Assembly (NCBI RefSeq): GCF_028640845.1
Contig: NC_080540.1
Location: 263,719,958 to 263,783,957, forward strand
Origin: Ahaetulla prasina
Taxonomy: Eukaryota > Chordata > Lepidosauria > Squamata > Colubridae
Length of the DNA stretch: 64,000 bases
Reading direction: 5' to 3'
Position 1 is the first letter of the stretch; every line of letters starts with the position of its first letter. The position numbers were made by a program, and so were the translations under genes. This document shows positions 1-13,187 of the stretch, one piece after another. Under the pieces are notes generated by a model that searched no databases, was not told the origin of the DNA, and saw only the letters and a program-made list of their open reading frames with translations.

Positions 1-904
<904 letters not shown>

Positions 905-1429
905 TAACTTTACTAGCTATTAGAGGTTTTTTTTTTCCCTTGCAGTGCGTGTGTGTGCTATACCTTAAGGGGAAAGAGGGAGGGGGGTCAATATGCATTA
1001 TATGTGCTGTGTGTGGGGAGGGGGGGAAAGTCAGGTACTCTGTTTTGTAAAAGTACTTTTAAATTGCCTCAGTGATACCATATTAAAAGATAAACAGCAA
1101 TGCTGAAGAGATGCTTCGCACTTGAGTTGTACAACAGATCACTTGTACAAAATAGGTTTTAAGGTTAACTTCTTTTTACTGTTGTGCTCCCTTGCAAAAT
1201 GTATGTTACAATAGATAGTGTCATGTTGCAGGTTCAACGTTATTTACATGTAAATAGCCAAAAACTGGGGGGAAAAGAGAAGGCATTTGCCCAATCCTGG
1301 GCAAATCTTTACTGAGAGAGAAAGTGGCTGTTATGCAACAAATAGAACTTGTACAGATGTTTTGGGAGACCCAGAAATCGGGTGATTAGGGAAAAAAAGA
1401 AAAGAAGGAAAATTTTAGCTCACTTAGTA

Positions 1430-1540
1430 CAGGGGTCTCCAACCTTGGCAAGTTTAAGGCTTGTTTAAGGCTTTGCTGGCTGAGGAACTCTGGGAGTTGA
1501 AGTCCACAAGTCTTAAACTTGCCAAGGTTGGAGACCCCTG
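1430..1540. mobile_element. Palindromic hAT MITE, family A, copy 1
   Basis: A 111-bp near-perfect inverted repeat begins CAGGGGTCTCCAACCTTGGC and ends with its reverse complement. It is flanked by 8-bp duplications acttagta (1422-1429) and acttagtg (1541-1548). Eight-base duplications and CAG...CTG ends are hAT superfamily hallmarks. No transposase is encoded. It lies in the MEF2C 3'UTR and would fold as a hairpin in the mRNA. Confidence 0.9.
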
Positions 1541-3470
1541 ACTTAGTGTATCTGAAAATGCTCACAAATGTGTTGGCATATTGTATGAGTATGGCACTCA
1601 GTTAAACGGATCAAAATCATTTAAAAGAGGACCATACTTGTGGGAAAAAAATGTTTTGGGGTTCTTCTTTTTTTTAGTGTGAGGGCTAACCTATTTAATT
1701 TTTTTAAAATTCTGGGTCTGGAACACTTATTAAATAAAAATATTAAAAAATATGTAAATTACATTTTCCTTATTTTCATATTAAAAAGTAAGACAGAGTT
1801 TGCAAAGCATTGTGGCTTTTTGTAGTTTACATAAGCCAAAATGTGTTCTCCCCCTTCATAGCTTTGCCAATATTTTAAACAGCCCTGAAGGAAACAAAGG
1901 GGGATTTTTTGTATAGAAAGCACTACCCTAAGCCATGAAGAACTCCATGCTTTGCTAACCAAGGTAATTGTTTTCTCTTTGCAGAAATTTTGTTTTTGAA
2001 ATGTGTATTTCTAATTATATAAAATATTAAGAATCTTTTAAAAATCTGTGAAATTAACATGCTTGTGTATAGCTTTCTAATATATATAATAATTATGGTA
2101 ATAGCAGAAGTTTTTGTTATCTTAATAGTGGGGGAATTATATTTGTGCAGTTGCACATTTAAGTAACTATTTTTTTCCTTTTAGTTTTTCTTCTAATCAG
2201 AATACATTTTACAGAATCAGTCAGCTGTTGAAGGCTAATCTGCAAGCGATTAGGATTTTCCGTTCCTAAAGCAGCCCATATCATTCTAATACAACGGTAG
2301 TCAGTTTTGCATCTTGGGTAGTTTCATCATATATTTGAAATGTTCTTCTTACCTTATTTATGTTTTGCGTATCTTGAGGCTTTCTGCCCCTTAGATCACA
2401 ATGTGGCTCAACTTTGTCTTGTTTCTATACATTTGATAAAACTAGCAATTGTTTGGCTGTAAGAGGCAATTGAGAAAGCTTTCACAATCCCAAACAAAAT
2501 GGAAACCTGGGGTAGCACTAAATTGAACATAATCTTTAAATCCATAACAATTACCCCAAATTTGGTATCCTGACTGCATATATTATGCCCAGCATTCAGT
2601 AGGTTATCTCAGAACTACAGGTAGATTCAGGTTCAAATGTGATCAAGGAAAACTGTGGCCTAGATAGTCCTTCCAACTCTGTAATTCTTTACTTTTTGTA
2701 CTCTTTCATACAGAGTAATTGAGGACAGGAATAGCAGCAAAAGGTCACCATTCTAACTTCAATCTGGCTATAAATGTTGAGTTGTTTATGTCCAATAATG
2801 AATTTATACATGCATTACATTACTTATAATACCGTCATGTACAGGTATACTGCAAAATAAATCCAATAAGGTCAAAGGGATTTGTTTCCAGATGACTGAA
2901 TATAGGTTTACTCAGTATTTTGCTATGCAACACTTGATGACTTATGGCTGAATGTATGGACCACTGAAAGTGTTGAGCTTATTTTGACATCTGTATTTAG
3001 TTGGTTAAAATGTGAAGCATGTGCATCATGTTGAGTAACTAGAGCTGAATTCCGCAGTTCCATTCAAATGTAGTGGCTGCTGTATTTTCTTTGAGCAATC
3101 AGCCCTGCTATAAAAATTTACTATTATAATTTTTTAACTTAAATGGTTTGGTCACCACAGAACAACATCCATTCTGTTCTACTTTCCTCTTATTGGAGAA
3201 AGCTAACATTACCTGTAATTCCTATCCATATTTTTAATTAAGAATAATATCAGAATAAAATTATGCCTGAACAGGGTATCTAATTTATCTTTGACATTAG
3301 CACATATTATTTATAATTTAGCAGGCATAAAAATGCATGAAAGCTATGTCATTTGCTTTAAATACTTCCTTCCTTCACACATACTGAGATTGATTCTTGA
3401 AAGGAAAGGATTTTTTTCCCCATACTAAATAATGTGTGAAAGGTATATCTGGATTCCCAGTGCTGAAGGA

Positions 3471-3610
3471 CAGGGATTTCCAACCTTGGTCTCTTTAAGA
3501 CTTGTGGACTTCAACTCCCAGAATTCCTCAGCCAGCAAAGCTTTGCTGGCTGAGGAACTCTGGGAGTTAAAGTCCACAAGTCTTAAAGAGACCAATGTTG
3601 GAGACCCCTG
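3471..3610. mobile_element. Palindromic hAT MITE, family A, copy 2
   Basis: A 140-bp inverted-repeat copy of the same MITE (arms about 3471-3540 and 3541-3610). Flanks ctgaagga and ctttagga are a degraded 8-bp duplication (6 of 8). The arms meet at AAAGCTTTGCTGG, so the hairpin loop is almost absent. It lies in the MEF2C 3'UTR. Confidence 0.85.
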
Positions 3611-3947
3611 CTTTAGGAGAATCCCTTTGTATATGACTTAGTTTATTTTATTCTTTATAATTGTTTATATTTCTTGGAGCGTTAAGATCTGTCATGCAAA
3701 TTAGGTTTTGGTGGTCCACCCTGCTGAACTGAGCGAGCGACTGAGTAAACACTACAAGTGATGTAGCTTATTTTCTTTCTTAGGACAGGAGGGCAGGGTA
3801 GAAATGTAGGATGGAAGAAATATGAGTAATTTCTAGTATGTTAGAGTCAAAGCACATCTTATGATGCAGTTCTTTGAACTGCTCATTTTGATACAGTATT
3901 AATATAAAGCAGAGTGAAAAGTCTGAAGGGCTATTCACTCTTTACTA

Positions 3948-4058
3948 CAGGGGTTTCCAACCTTAGCAACTTTAAGACTTGTGAACTTCAACTTCCAGAG
4001 TTGAAGTCTGCGAGTTGAAGTCCACAGGTCTTAAAGTTGCCAAGGTTGGAGACCCCTG
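3948..4058. mobile_element. Palindromic hAT MITE, family A, copy 3
   Basis: A 111-bp copy with CAGGGGTTTCCAACC and GGTTGGAGACCCCTG ends. It is flanked by ctttacta (3940-3947) and ttttacta (4059-4066), 7 of 8 matching. It lies in the MEF2C 3'UTR. Confidence 0.88.
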
Positions 4059-4380
4059 TTTTACTACTTAATCCCAGTTGCTGATTAATCTGTGATACCT
4101 TTCCAGAGTCATGGACAAGCATTAGCAAACAAACTGACTTTGGCAAATGTTAATGGAGGCATAGATGTCTACACCTGAAAACAAGTTGCGAAAACTCTGT
4201 TTGATTAATGATACCAACCAAATATAGATGTAAGGCTTTGTTCACTTTTAACAAAATCAGTAATAATGATACCACATTATCTATACCACAACTGTAGTAT
4301 CATAGTTTATGATTTTCATGCTAGCCCAGAAAGTCTTGGGAGTATGCTGAAGCCATATCATTTGCATGTATGTTCTAGAA

Positions 4381-4500
4381 CAGGGGTCTCCAACCTTAGC
4401 AACTTTAAGACTTGTGGACTCCAAATCCCAGAATTCCTCAGCCAACTTTGCTGAAGTTGAAGTCCATAAGTCTTAAAGTTGACAAAGGTGGAGATCCCTG
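4381..4500. mobile_element. Palindromic hAT MITE, family A, copy 4
   Basis: A 120-bp copy beginning CAGGGGTCTCCAACC and ending GGTGGAGATCCCTG. Flanks ttctagaa (4373-4380) and ttctagat (4501-4508) match at 7 of 8. It lies in the MEF2C 3'UTR. Confidence 0.88.
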
Positions 4501-5581
4501 TTCTAGATAACAGAAAAACTGCTTTGATAATGCATTAATCCCATCAATGATACAATGATACACGTACATTAAAGGAAGTGAGAATGGGGCCAATGTTTGA
4601 TTTTTCTATCTTCAATCAGGGTTCCAAATGATTTTCTTCACTTTAACATTTACCACCACTTGAGAACATTCATCTTCAACAGGAATTAAATATGCAATAT
4701 GTATGTGGCCATAAAAAAGGAAAAAGAAAGAAATAATATTTGGCTTACCAGTATGGTTGTAAGTCATTTGTCAATGTGGGTGGGTGAGAGTGACAGCCAT
4801 GCGCATATACACATAAAATTACTCTTGAGCCTATAGAATTGAGGGGTTCTGTGCATGTGAACCAATGGAAATAAGCTCCTCCCACTCAGCCAGGCAATTG
4901 AATTGAATGGTTCAAGAATGGATATTAGTATTTCTTCCTTTTTCCACTATTGAGCTAAATTAAAATATAGCGGCACAAATCCTAGGGTTAACTGAACCTT
5001 GTAAATGGATTTAATTAATAAAGAAGCACAATGTTTAATGGTGATGTTACTTTCTAAAAGCTTTAGCAGTCAATCCTTAACTGTTCTTTTTATCTATACC
5101 TTAACAATTTTTGGTAAAACTACAATGGAGGGACATGGTATGATTCTTTTGTATTTAAGCAGTTTTGGGGCAGTGCCTCATAAAAGGATTGAGACTTTCT
5201 TCAACCTGAGCAGAACAAAATCAAAGGCAACATGCAATAGTCAAAAGAATTTCTTCTCCCCTTAAGCTGATCTTTATTTTGGAAATAGCTTATTAATGAA
5301 GGGATGAAGCCTGTTTTCTGATGACAGTATATGATATACACCACCCTTTCCAAATCTAGTGCCTTTTTAATATAGTGTCACAGTAAAATTCCTACCCGAA
5401 AAGGAAATAGGCATTGGCCATATCTTAGCTGGTCAAAATGAAAATTTTAATCCATATATGAAGAACACTAGGTTGGGGAAAGCTAATAGAGCACACATTT
5501 ATATATTGTATGCATTGATGCCTTTCTCAGAAAAGGAGATTTTAAAAATCACTTTAGTGCTTTATCAACAGGTGTTATTTT

Positions 5582-5620
5582 TCTCCTCCTACTCCTCCTC
5601 CTCCTCCTCCTCCTCCTTCT
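5582..5620 (+). repeat. (CTC)n microsatellite
   Basis: A short imperfect run of CTC/TCC triplets inside the MEF2C 3'UTR. Confidence 0.9.
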
Positions 5621-5932
5621 TTTGGTAACCAAATGATTTCTATTTTTTCCAGGAGTGGAATTTAACATTTTTAATAATACAGTGATATTTGCTGTTTCTC
5701 AGAGGGTTTTTTTCCCCAAACAAATCTAAAATGCAAGAATAAAACAACTGCTATGCTGTTTTCAAAAATGTCAAGAACCCCTTTTTGTATTGTTTGACTT
5801 TGTCTTAGCTTTTATCCATCTTCCTCATAGATGCAACAGTGTGGTTTGGTTTGATTTGGTTTTCTTTCTTTCCTGCTGCCTCTAGAAGGCAAATACTTTG
5901 CCTTTATGTCCCAAAAAGCCACTTGAAACCTC

Positions 5933-5938
5933 AATAAA
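5933..5938 (+). terminator. MEF2C: Candidate MEF2C polyadenylation signal
   Basis: A canonical AATAAA in unique sequence, with T/G-rich sequence (TGTGGTTTGGTTTG) about 90 nt upstream and GT-containing sequence downstream. It is chosen as the main 3' end because sequence after it shows no further conserved-looking UTR. A 3'-end read would settle this. Confidence 0.5.
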
Positions 5939-5953
5939 TGCTATTGCCTAAAC

Positions 5954-6928
5954 CCAGCATATTCCTCTGCTCCCATTTTATGCCATCTGCAGTTAATGTC
6001 TGTGGCCTCCATTTCTTGACACCATGAGTCCCTCAAACGGCTGGTGGAACATTGGTGTCAGTTGAGAAGACTAGTAACAGGCTTATGTGAACATATTCTA
6101 ACCAAAGATGTGGAGCAATCCAAGTGTAGAATTGTACCCTTTGTATCAAATTCTCTACATCACAATGGGTATAATCATGTTGTTTAGTTTTGCTGTCCCT
6201 GCTTGTACCTCAAACTGGTCCATACTTCAGTTTTAGTCAAAGGTGTCAGCCAGTGGTAAAAGAAACTCACTTAACCTAAAAATATTTGACTTGGATTGCT
6301 TCAGATGATTTGCTTTTGCTTTATTTTATTTTAATCCTGGGAATTTGCTTTAATTAAATCAGTGATATTCTCCTGCTGATGGGCATATAAAAGCGTTTTG
6401 CAAGAAATATTAAGCTTAGAGGCTCACAGCGGCATAAGCTGGACTTTGTCGCCACTAGATGACAAGATATTATAACAAATTTAAAAATCACACCTGTGTA
6501 TCTCAAGAGATTTAATCAGCTGTCTGTAGTGAACAATAAATAAATTAATGGGCAAAAAAAATCAGAAGTTCTTCCTGCTGGACATAAGGTATAATTTGTA
6601 TTTTGCAGCCAAATCAGTAAAATTACTGGCTTTCTTAGTGATACAGTGTCTGTGGTGCATTTTTTTTTTGTTTAAAAAATTAAATAGTCTTTGCCTCAGT
6701 TAGACATCCATGACATATCAAATCAAGAGTTTAAATATACAGACAAGACATGTTGTAATTCTAAAAGCAACTCTTCTGTATTTTTTTCCATTGTCATATT
6801 AACTCACTGCTGACAGGATCTTAATGGGCGGCAGTATCTATTCAGGTAATATGCTACCTTATTGCTATCTTAGCAATACAGAAATTTTAAAATATATAGT
6901 TTGATTTGTTTCAAAAATATGCAAGCAT
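5954..6928. other. Intergenic sequence, nothing recognised
   Basis: AT-rich sequence immediately beyond the presumed MEF2C 3' end. I see no transposon, RNA gene or long open frame. It may still be a distal UTR extension if the signal at 5933 is bypassed. Confidence 0.5.
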
Positions 6929-7285
6929 GTAAAGGTAAATGTTCCCCTCACACATATGTGCTAATCGTTCCCGACTCTAGGGGGCAGTGCTCATCTCCAT
7001 TTCAAAGCCGAAGAGCCAGCGCTGTCCGAAGACGTCTCCATGGTCATGTGGCCGGCACGACTAAATGACAAATGTCCACAGAATGCTGTTACTTTCCCAA
7101 CAAAAATGGTCCTTATTTTTCTACTTGCATTTTTTATGTTCTTTCAAACTGATAGGTTGGCAGAAGCTGGAACAAGTAACGGGAGCTCATCCTGTTATGC
7201 GGTACTAGGGATTTGAACTGCTGAACTGGCGAACTTTTGATTGACAAGCTCAGCATCTTAGCCACTGAGCCACCTTTTGCACTTC
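6929..7285 (-). mobile_element. tRNA-derived SINE, family S1, copy 1
   Basis: Read on the minus strand, a tRNA-like head starts ggtggctcagtggctaag (box A) and continues to a box-B-like gttcaaatcc. A roughly 300-bp body follows, ending aggggaacatttacctttac. It is flanked by a 9-bp duplication tgcaagcat (6920-6928 and 7286-7294). A second copy is at 34378-34705. SINEs of this type depend on a LINE for movement. Confidence 0.85.
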
Positions 7286-7294
7286 TGCAAGCAT

Positions 7295-8900
7295 TAGTAT
7301 CTTCTTAATAAGGTGGGCTAAGTTACTATATACAGTGGTGAAGCTACAGGAAAATTGATCTGAAGGTGGATAGAATACTTTATTAGAGAGAATCTGTACT
7401 TTCGGGGAAAAAAAAAAGTAGCAACAACATTTTTCATTTGGAATATGCAGTATTAATGCCAATATTAACAGCCTTTCATGTATTACATTTTCAGAACATT
7501 ACAATATCTAAATATTAAAATACGTCAACAGGTAAACTGCTCCTGCAATCAAGATCTATTAAAACTGTTTCTGAAATGACATCAAAAAGTGTAAACAGAT
7601 GTTTAAAATATAAAAAAGCTGGAAGTGTCTTGGAAATTTTTTTTCCTAAGATCTTTGGCAGCAAAGTAGGTGTACCGTAAATCTCTTTGAAACAGTCTGT
7701 CAAAATTGATGTTTGAACAGCATCTGACATAGGAAAGGTGATGTCATCCAGTATACCTGAGGAAAAGCAATCCTTGGAATTCTCAGGTCTGTCTTAGCCA
7801 TTTAATATTTTAAAGATCAAAATTAGAACTTTCAGCAGAGTAAAGAAATGGATTGGAAGCTGTTATTGAGAGATTTCATTATGCAAGTAAATGCTACAGA
7901 GTCTCTTACTATCGAGGAAGTTCAAATCCTTGATTTTGGCTGGACCAAGCAGGGGATTGAGCAAGGTGGCCAGCAAGCCTCTTCTTTTGCTTTCCTTTTA
8001 TAAAGTCATAGGAAGTTATTGGCAATATGCAGATAATTCTGGGGCTACTATGTAATTAACGTGCTAGAACATGCATTTTCGAAACACATTGCCAACAAAC
8101 TGGCTGGCAGCAAATACATGTAGCAAGGAACCATTTTTTCTGGAGATCTATTCTTTGCTAAGTGGGCTAAGCCAAGCCCAGAAGCTAGTAAGACAATAGA
8201 CAAATATTTCTGCACCTTGAAACTTCCACCAGATCCTTGTAACCGTTTCTTGGCTTCTTCAACTTCCTCTTTCTCCTTATCTCTCCTCCCTCCCATGTCT
8301 GTTGTGAATTTTTCCCCACATAGCCAAAATCTGATGTTCAAGTATTTGTTGCTCTTTTTGTTCAGTTTTATTTCTTTAGTTACTAAAAACATGAGTTGGT
8401 CAATTACATTAAATACACATTTTCTCAATTGTTTCATTCAAGATGGTAAAAGCTACTGCTTTCTGCTGGGTGACATTTTTCAGCCAAATGTCCTAGTTGT
8501 GGGTGTAGGACAACTCACCACAGCCAACTCACTTACCACAGAACAATTCAACACTGTATTAATCATTTCAGTCGGTTACATTTATTATAGGTGACTGTGT
8601 TTCATCAAAATTATTGTAATTCTTGTATTTCTGGATTGACTTTATTTTATTATTATTGGCCATTAATTTAACTTGTATTTGTTGAATTGTGCGTGGCAAG
8701 TTGTGCTGCTGCATGAGTAACCCTGCCACAAGTGGTGGCTGTGGTGATCTGGCCATGGCAAGTTGACCACCTGGTTGTTTCATGTTCCTGAGACATTCTT
8801 AGTGGGCAGAGCCATCACAATGTTCCCAAATATCTTATTGTGAGATTATAATTTAGAAAATGTAAGTCTCTAGGAATACCAATTGATCTCAGCATTAAAT
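7295..8900. other. Intergenic sequence, nothing recognised
   Basis: Unique-looking AT-rich sequence. Open frames of up to about 129 codons occur on both strands at about 8050-8590, but they overlap each other, resemble no protein I know and have low-complexity content. I treat them as chance. Confidence 0.5.
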
Positions 8901-9145
8901 GAGCTGTGGTGGCGCAGTGATTAGAGTGCAGTACTGCAGGCTACTACTGATCACCGGCTGCCAGCAGATTGGCAGATCAAATCTCACCAGGTTCAAGGTT
9001 GACTCAGCCTTCCATCCTTCCAAGGTCAGTAAAATGAGGGCCATATTGTTGGGGGCAATATGTTAACTCTGTAAACCGCTTAGAGACAGCTATAAAGCAC
9101 TATGAAGCAGTATATAAGTCTAAGTGCTAGTGCTAATGCTATTGT
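8901..9145 (+). mobile_element. tRNA-derived SINE, family S2 (own 3' tail)
   Basis: The head agctgtggtggcgcagtgat matches a tRNA box A, with a box-B-like agatcaaatct at about 8971-8981. A core follows, gttgactcagccttccatcc, and a tail ending in taagtctaagtgctagtgct and GCTATT-type repeats. The same core recurs on the minus strand at 16935-17185 joined to a different, LINE-like tail. Confidence 0.85.
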
Positions 9146-10490
9146 CACACCTATATAGGTAATAGACTCTTTATCAAACAAAAAATAGAGGGTGGAGCTG
9201 GTAGAAAGTAATCTGCTATCACTGATGAAGCATCATAACCAAATGGCAAACAGAATATCTGGATCCCCAATATATTGCAACATGGTAATCGAGCAAACAG
9301 CTGCAACAACTGTAGATACAATCATAGATAAATAGTACAGTTCTATGTCACATTACTGTAACAAAATTAGTGTGTATTCTTGAATAGGTTTATAGAATCC
9401 TATGATGTTATCTCTATTCTGAACATTTTAAGCTCAGGGGAAGGAACGTTGATTATCTGCAGAGAGAAGGAGAAGGCTCAGAAAGTAAGATGACAGATGC
9501 AACTAGTTACATAATCAACACTTCGCCCCTTTTTCTTGTGTGTCAGGCAAACATCAGGTTTTTATTTAATAATCCAAATGCTATGATATTAAGCACTTTT
9601 ACTAGAAAATAATAGGAGAGAGTTAGTTCTGTTCAGATATGCCGAAACTTCCATAGAAACTTCTGGAATTCAATTGGGCTAAACGAGTATAAAATTGCAG
9701 CTTTGACTTTAGGCAGAGAAGAGTAACCTCCTCCTTTTTTTAATGTATTAATTTTTCATCATAATGAACCAATCAAACCACAAGAAATTCTCTTTTTTGT
9801 TGTTGTTGCAAAGCAGTAAATTTGAAAAGTGCCTCTTTGTTACAACTCTTCCCATAGTTCAGATGCAGAAATCCATATAACCACTGCATGACAGCAAAGA
9901 GCTACAGCAAACTCTTTTAAATCCTTTGCTGCCAGATTTTTGCAGCTCACAAAAGACAGCTTTATATTTGTTGATCTGCTTTAAGCAGCCAAATGCTTTG
10001 GCTCTTAACAAGGCAACCAACACATTGTTCTCTTTCTTGATCAGAAGTTAGTCATGCAGACTCTATTTCTATGACACACAGAACCCCAAACCAGGCTGTT
10101 GTATTTTAATCTATAATTTTTTACAATTCTAGGCCTTCAAGTTTATTTATGATATGGGGCATCATGCAAACTCAGAAATCTGTGTTTATGCTAAACCATG
10201 GTGAAGAATGCTAGACAAAATCCTATGGTCAGAACTGCAACCCCAGCAGATGGCTTTCCCTACCACTACCAGCCTTCATTGAGACAGATATAAAAATGGT
10301 TGTCTTTTTAAGTGCCAAAGCAACTTTCTATATGAATTTTGAGTTTCATGACTTCCTTACAGAATAAGGTGCTACATATTGTGTCACAGGAGGCCACAAC
10401 TGACACCCGCAAAAGGTTCTTTCTCTTTGCTTGGACAGTGGACAGTGTTTTGCTTGAAAGACTAAATCTGTCCTAAATAATTGAATTGAA
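9146..10490. other. Intergenic sequence, nothing recognised
   Basis: Unique-looking AT-rich sequence with no long open frame, RNA gene or clear transposon. Confidence 0.45.
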
Positions 10491-10493
10491 TTG

Positions 10494-10566
10494 AAAGAGA
10501 AAGAAAGAGAGAGAGAGAGAGAGGAAAGGAAGGAAGGAAGGAAGGAAGGAAGGAAGGAAGGAAGGA

Positions 10567-10602
<36 letters not shown>

Positions 10603-10652
10603 AAAGAAAAGAAAAGAAAAGAAAAGAAAAGAAAAGAAAAGAAAAAAGAAAG
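10494..10652. repeat. Compound purine microsatellite (GA / GGAA / GAAA / GAAAA)
   Basis: A run of about 159 bp, almost all purine on the + strand, that shifts unit from GA to GGAA to GAAA to GAAAA. The sequential change of unit suggests stepwise expansion from an ancestral A-rich tract. The 100-codon frame across it on the minus strand is an artefact of low complexity. Confidence 0.97.
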
Positions 10653-11364
10653 ACTCCCTAAATTTGCTCATCAGCAACTGGTAGAAACAACTCCTAATTT
10701 CTATCTGAATTACATTAGTCGTTTCAAGTACAATGTCACCCCTCCTGTTTCTCATTGACTTCAAAGCCTCCCAGTTTCTGCATTAAGTGTGCTATAGGAA
10801 TGAATCACTAAAAAAAAATTCAGTCAAGGAAAGAAATGCATCCTAAAGCTGAGAAACTTCTATAAAGCCAGAAACAGTCTGAGGTCTGAGAATTTTCACA
10901 TTCTGTAGCATTATTAAGGAGGATAAATGATCGGTTTTTCAAAACATTTGATTCTGCTTAAAGAGGTATTTTCAGTTATACTGACTTCCTTAGAATAAAC
11001 TTGGAAGGAAAAGAATAAAGCCAAATTGAAAAGGGTTTATCTGTCTTGACTTAATGTGTGCTACCCAACGGCATAAAAGGGTAGGTTCAAAATTGCATTG
11101 TAGCAACGAGTAAGCTATCACTGCTGGAATTAACTTTGCCATGCTCTGCCCATGACTTAGAAATCTAGAAAAACAAAGGAGTTTATGAACACATTTTTTT
11201 TTCTTCAAATGCACAGACAACTGGAAGTGCTACCAATATAAATGTAATAACCAGAATGAAGCAGGCAGATGGGATCCTACCAGAATCTTATGATGAATGT
11301 ACTAACTGAAAATTAGTATAATGAACAAATCATGTGATTAACAGCTAAGAGGACTAGGTGTGTC
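10653..11364. other. Intergenic sequence, nothing recognised
   Basis: No repeat family, RNA gene or meaningful open frame was recognised. Confidence 0.45.
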
Positions 11365-11735
11365 TAGCATAATGAAGAGAATGTTTAGGGGTAACATAAT
11401 AGCTGTCTTCTGCTACTTGAGAGGCTGTCAAAGAGAAGAGGAGGTCTATTCTCCAAAGCACCTGAGGTACGACAAGAAGCAATGGGTGGAAATAAGCATG
11501 TCAAAGAGAAGTCCAATTTGGAACTAAGGAGAAATTTCTTTATAGTGAGAACAATTAATCGATGGAACAACTTACCTCCTGGAATTGTGGGTGATCCATT
11601 GCTAGAGATCTTCAAGGAAAGATTGGACAACTATTTGTCCAAGATGGTATAAGGTCTCCTGCCTTGGATAGGAGATTCGACTAAAAGATCTCCAAGGTTC
11701 CTTCCAGGCCTATGATTCTATTCTATTCTAAAAGC
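11365..11735 (+). mobile_element. CR1-type LINE 3' fragment (ORF2 C-terminus plus 3'UTR)
   Basis: A 5'-truncated, decayed CR1 end. The reading direction follows the same conserved text as the copy at 23870: ggtaacataatagctgtctt, caaagcacctgagg, aactaaggagaaatttct, then aagatctccaaggttccttc and an (ATTCT)n tail at about 11720. Frameshifts and stops make it non-coding. Confidence 0.85.
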
Positions 11736-12697
11736 ATCCACGGATTAGTCAAGAAAATAAAGATGATGATGCATATATAAATGGGGTAGAGCTGCAATTG
11801 TGGACTCTGGCTACCATCTTGACCTTCCTCACAGACATCATGGTTTCTATTCTCTCTGTCCAACTACCTAAAAACTGTGAAGTGATGGAGAGGGTGGGGT
11901 AGAAATGATACCTAAATGGAGCCAGAATTGATACCCTCTTCTGTAAACAGTAGCAATAATTTTCCAGGCCATGTTTGGTACACAGCTAAATTGTCTCCCA
12001 TATTTCAGGATAATTACATATACAATTGTGCTTCATTTTCCTTCCACCATCCCAGTTATAAGGGCCCTGCTCTCTCTATCTGATGGGGAGACCCTACTTT
12101 AAGGGGGGGGAACCCACCTCAAGTTTCCCATGCACCCACTATCAGCATCTATGCTTGAGCATTCCTTCGTGTCAAAGTTCAGCTTAGGCTAAGGATGGCA
12201 TTATATCTTTTGTGAAGCCTACATTGATTTAGTACAGTTTAAAATGTGGAAACAATCGCCAGCCTGCCAAAGGTGATAATCACAGGACAGTGTAACATTA
12301 GAAGCCCACATTTCATTTTAAAATAAACAAGGCACCTACATCCCCATACAAGCATTCTATTAGAGAAGGAGCCTGCTACAGAATGCACAGTGTGACATAA
12401 AAAAGATGCTTTTATTCTTAGTACATTATGTTCTTGAAAATATATAGCAGCCTCTATAGCTCTGAGCATATGAATTGCTTTTGTATGTTCAGTTTTTCCA
12501 CCTTGCTGTTCATCTATGAAGTTGTCCAATTCTTTAATACTTGAATGCTGCTGCTAGTTTTTATAGTTGGAACACATGGCCCTGCCATGCGTCTTTGATT
12601 TGCATCCTACCATCACATTAGGTTGCATCTGACTTGACATTGTTTTCCATACTGAACTGCTGCTCATCTGGGCTTCAATGGCCGTTCCTTGTGCTTT
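11736..12697. other. Intergenic sequence, nothing recognised
   Basis: Unique-looking sequence. A short G-run is present at about 12102-12109. No gene was recognised. Confidence 0.45.
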
Positions 12698-12746
12698 TGC
12701 TGCTGCTGCTGCTGCTGTTGTTGTTGTTGTTGCGGTGGTGGTGGTT
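12698..12746. repeat. (TGC)n/(TTG)n/(GTG)n trinucleotide tract
   Basis: Seven or so TGC units pass into TTG and then GTG units. Cys- and Ala-rich frames across it are low-complexity artefacts. Confidence 0.95.
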
Positions 12747-13037
12747 GTCACTTCACAGTAGCTGTTCATTTCGTGGGTTCCCAGTTTCCCCTGACTACCA
12801 TTTTTGAGGCCATGTTATCTGATCAGGAAATAAAAATCCAAAGGCAATTGACAGAAACAATAAGAATCAAAAAATGGATTCTGCTGTAAGATGTAAAGAA
12901 ATGCCCTGACATTTTCAGAAAATCAGTTAAAAGAAGTTCTTAAGGGAGTATAGACCTATGCAAAGGAACCAACCAATAGTTAAAAGATTTTTATAGCAGT
13001 GAAATCTTAAGCTATAGCCCTTTCAATGGGCTGATAC

Positions 13038-13179
13038 CAGTGGTGGGTTGCTACTGGTTTGCCCCGGATTGGGCAAACCGGTAGCGGCGGTGGCAAGAGG
13101 CTCCGCCCACCTGCCCGGATGCTTCTGCACATGAGCCCATGAGTGAACTGGTAGCAATGGGTTTTGAAACCCATCCCTG
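13038..13179. mobile_element. hAT MITE, family B (short variant)
   Basis: A 142-bp element starting CAGTGGTGGGTTGC and ending AACCCATCCCTG. It is flanked by a perfect 8-bp duplication gctgatac (13030-13037 and 13180-13187). The core is GC-rich, with an internal inverted motif around the gcaaaccggtagc segment. There is no coding capacity. Confidence 0.9.
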
Positions 13180-13187
13180 GCTGATAC

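Larger units (their letters stand above)
905..5953 (+). other. MEF2C: MEF2C 3' untranslated region
   Basis: This AT-rich non-coding sequence follows the MEF2C stop codon without a recognisable new gene. The best candidate end is the AATAAA at 5933-5938, which lies in otherwise unique sequence with cleavage expected 10-25 nt later. A 3'UTR of about 5 kb is in the range of long vertebrate MEF2C transcripts. Earlier AATAAA-like motifs exist (for example near 2857) and could give shorter forms. Four palindromic MITE copies and a CTC microsatellite lie inside it. The left boundary is firm; the right boundary is an inference. Confidence 0.6.

Noticed and set aside
8048..8594. Overlapping 129- and 125-codon frames
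   Set aside because: They are on opposite strands over the same DNA, with no similarity to known proteins and low-complexity Ser/Leu/Phe or Lys/Glu runs.
10462..10764. 100-codon Phe/Leu/Ser-rich frame
   Set aside because: It is the translation of the purine microsatellite.
12554..12889. Thr/Ala-rich and Cys-rich frames
   Set aside because: Translations of the TGC/TTG/GTG tract on the two strands.
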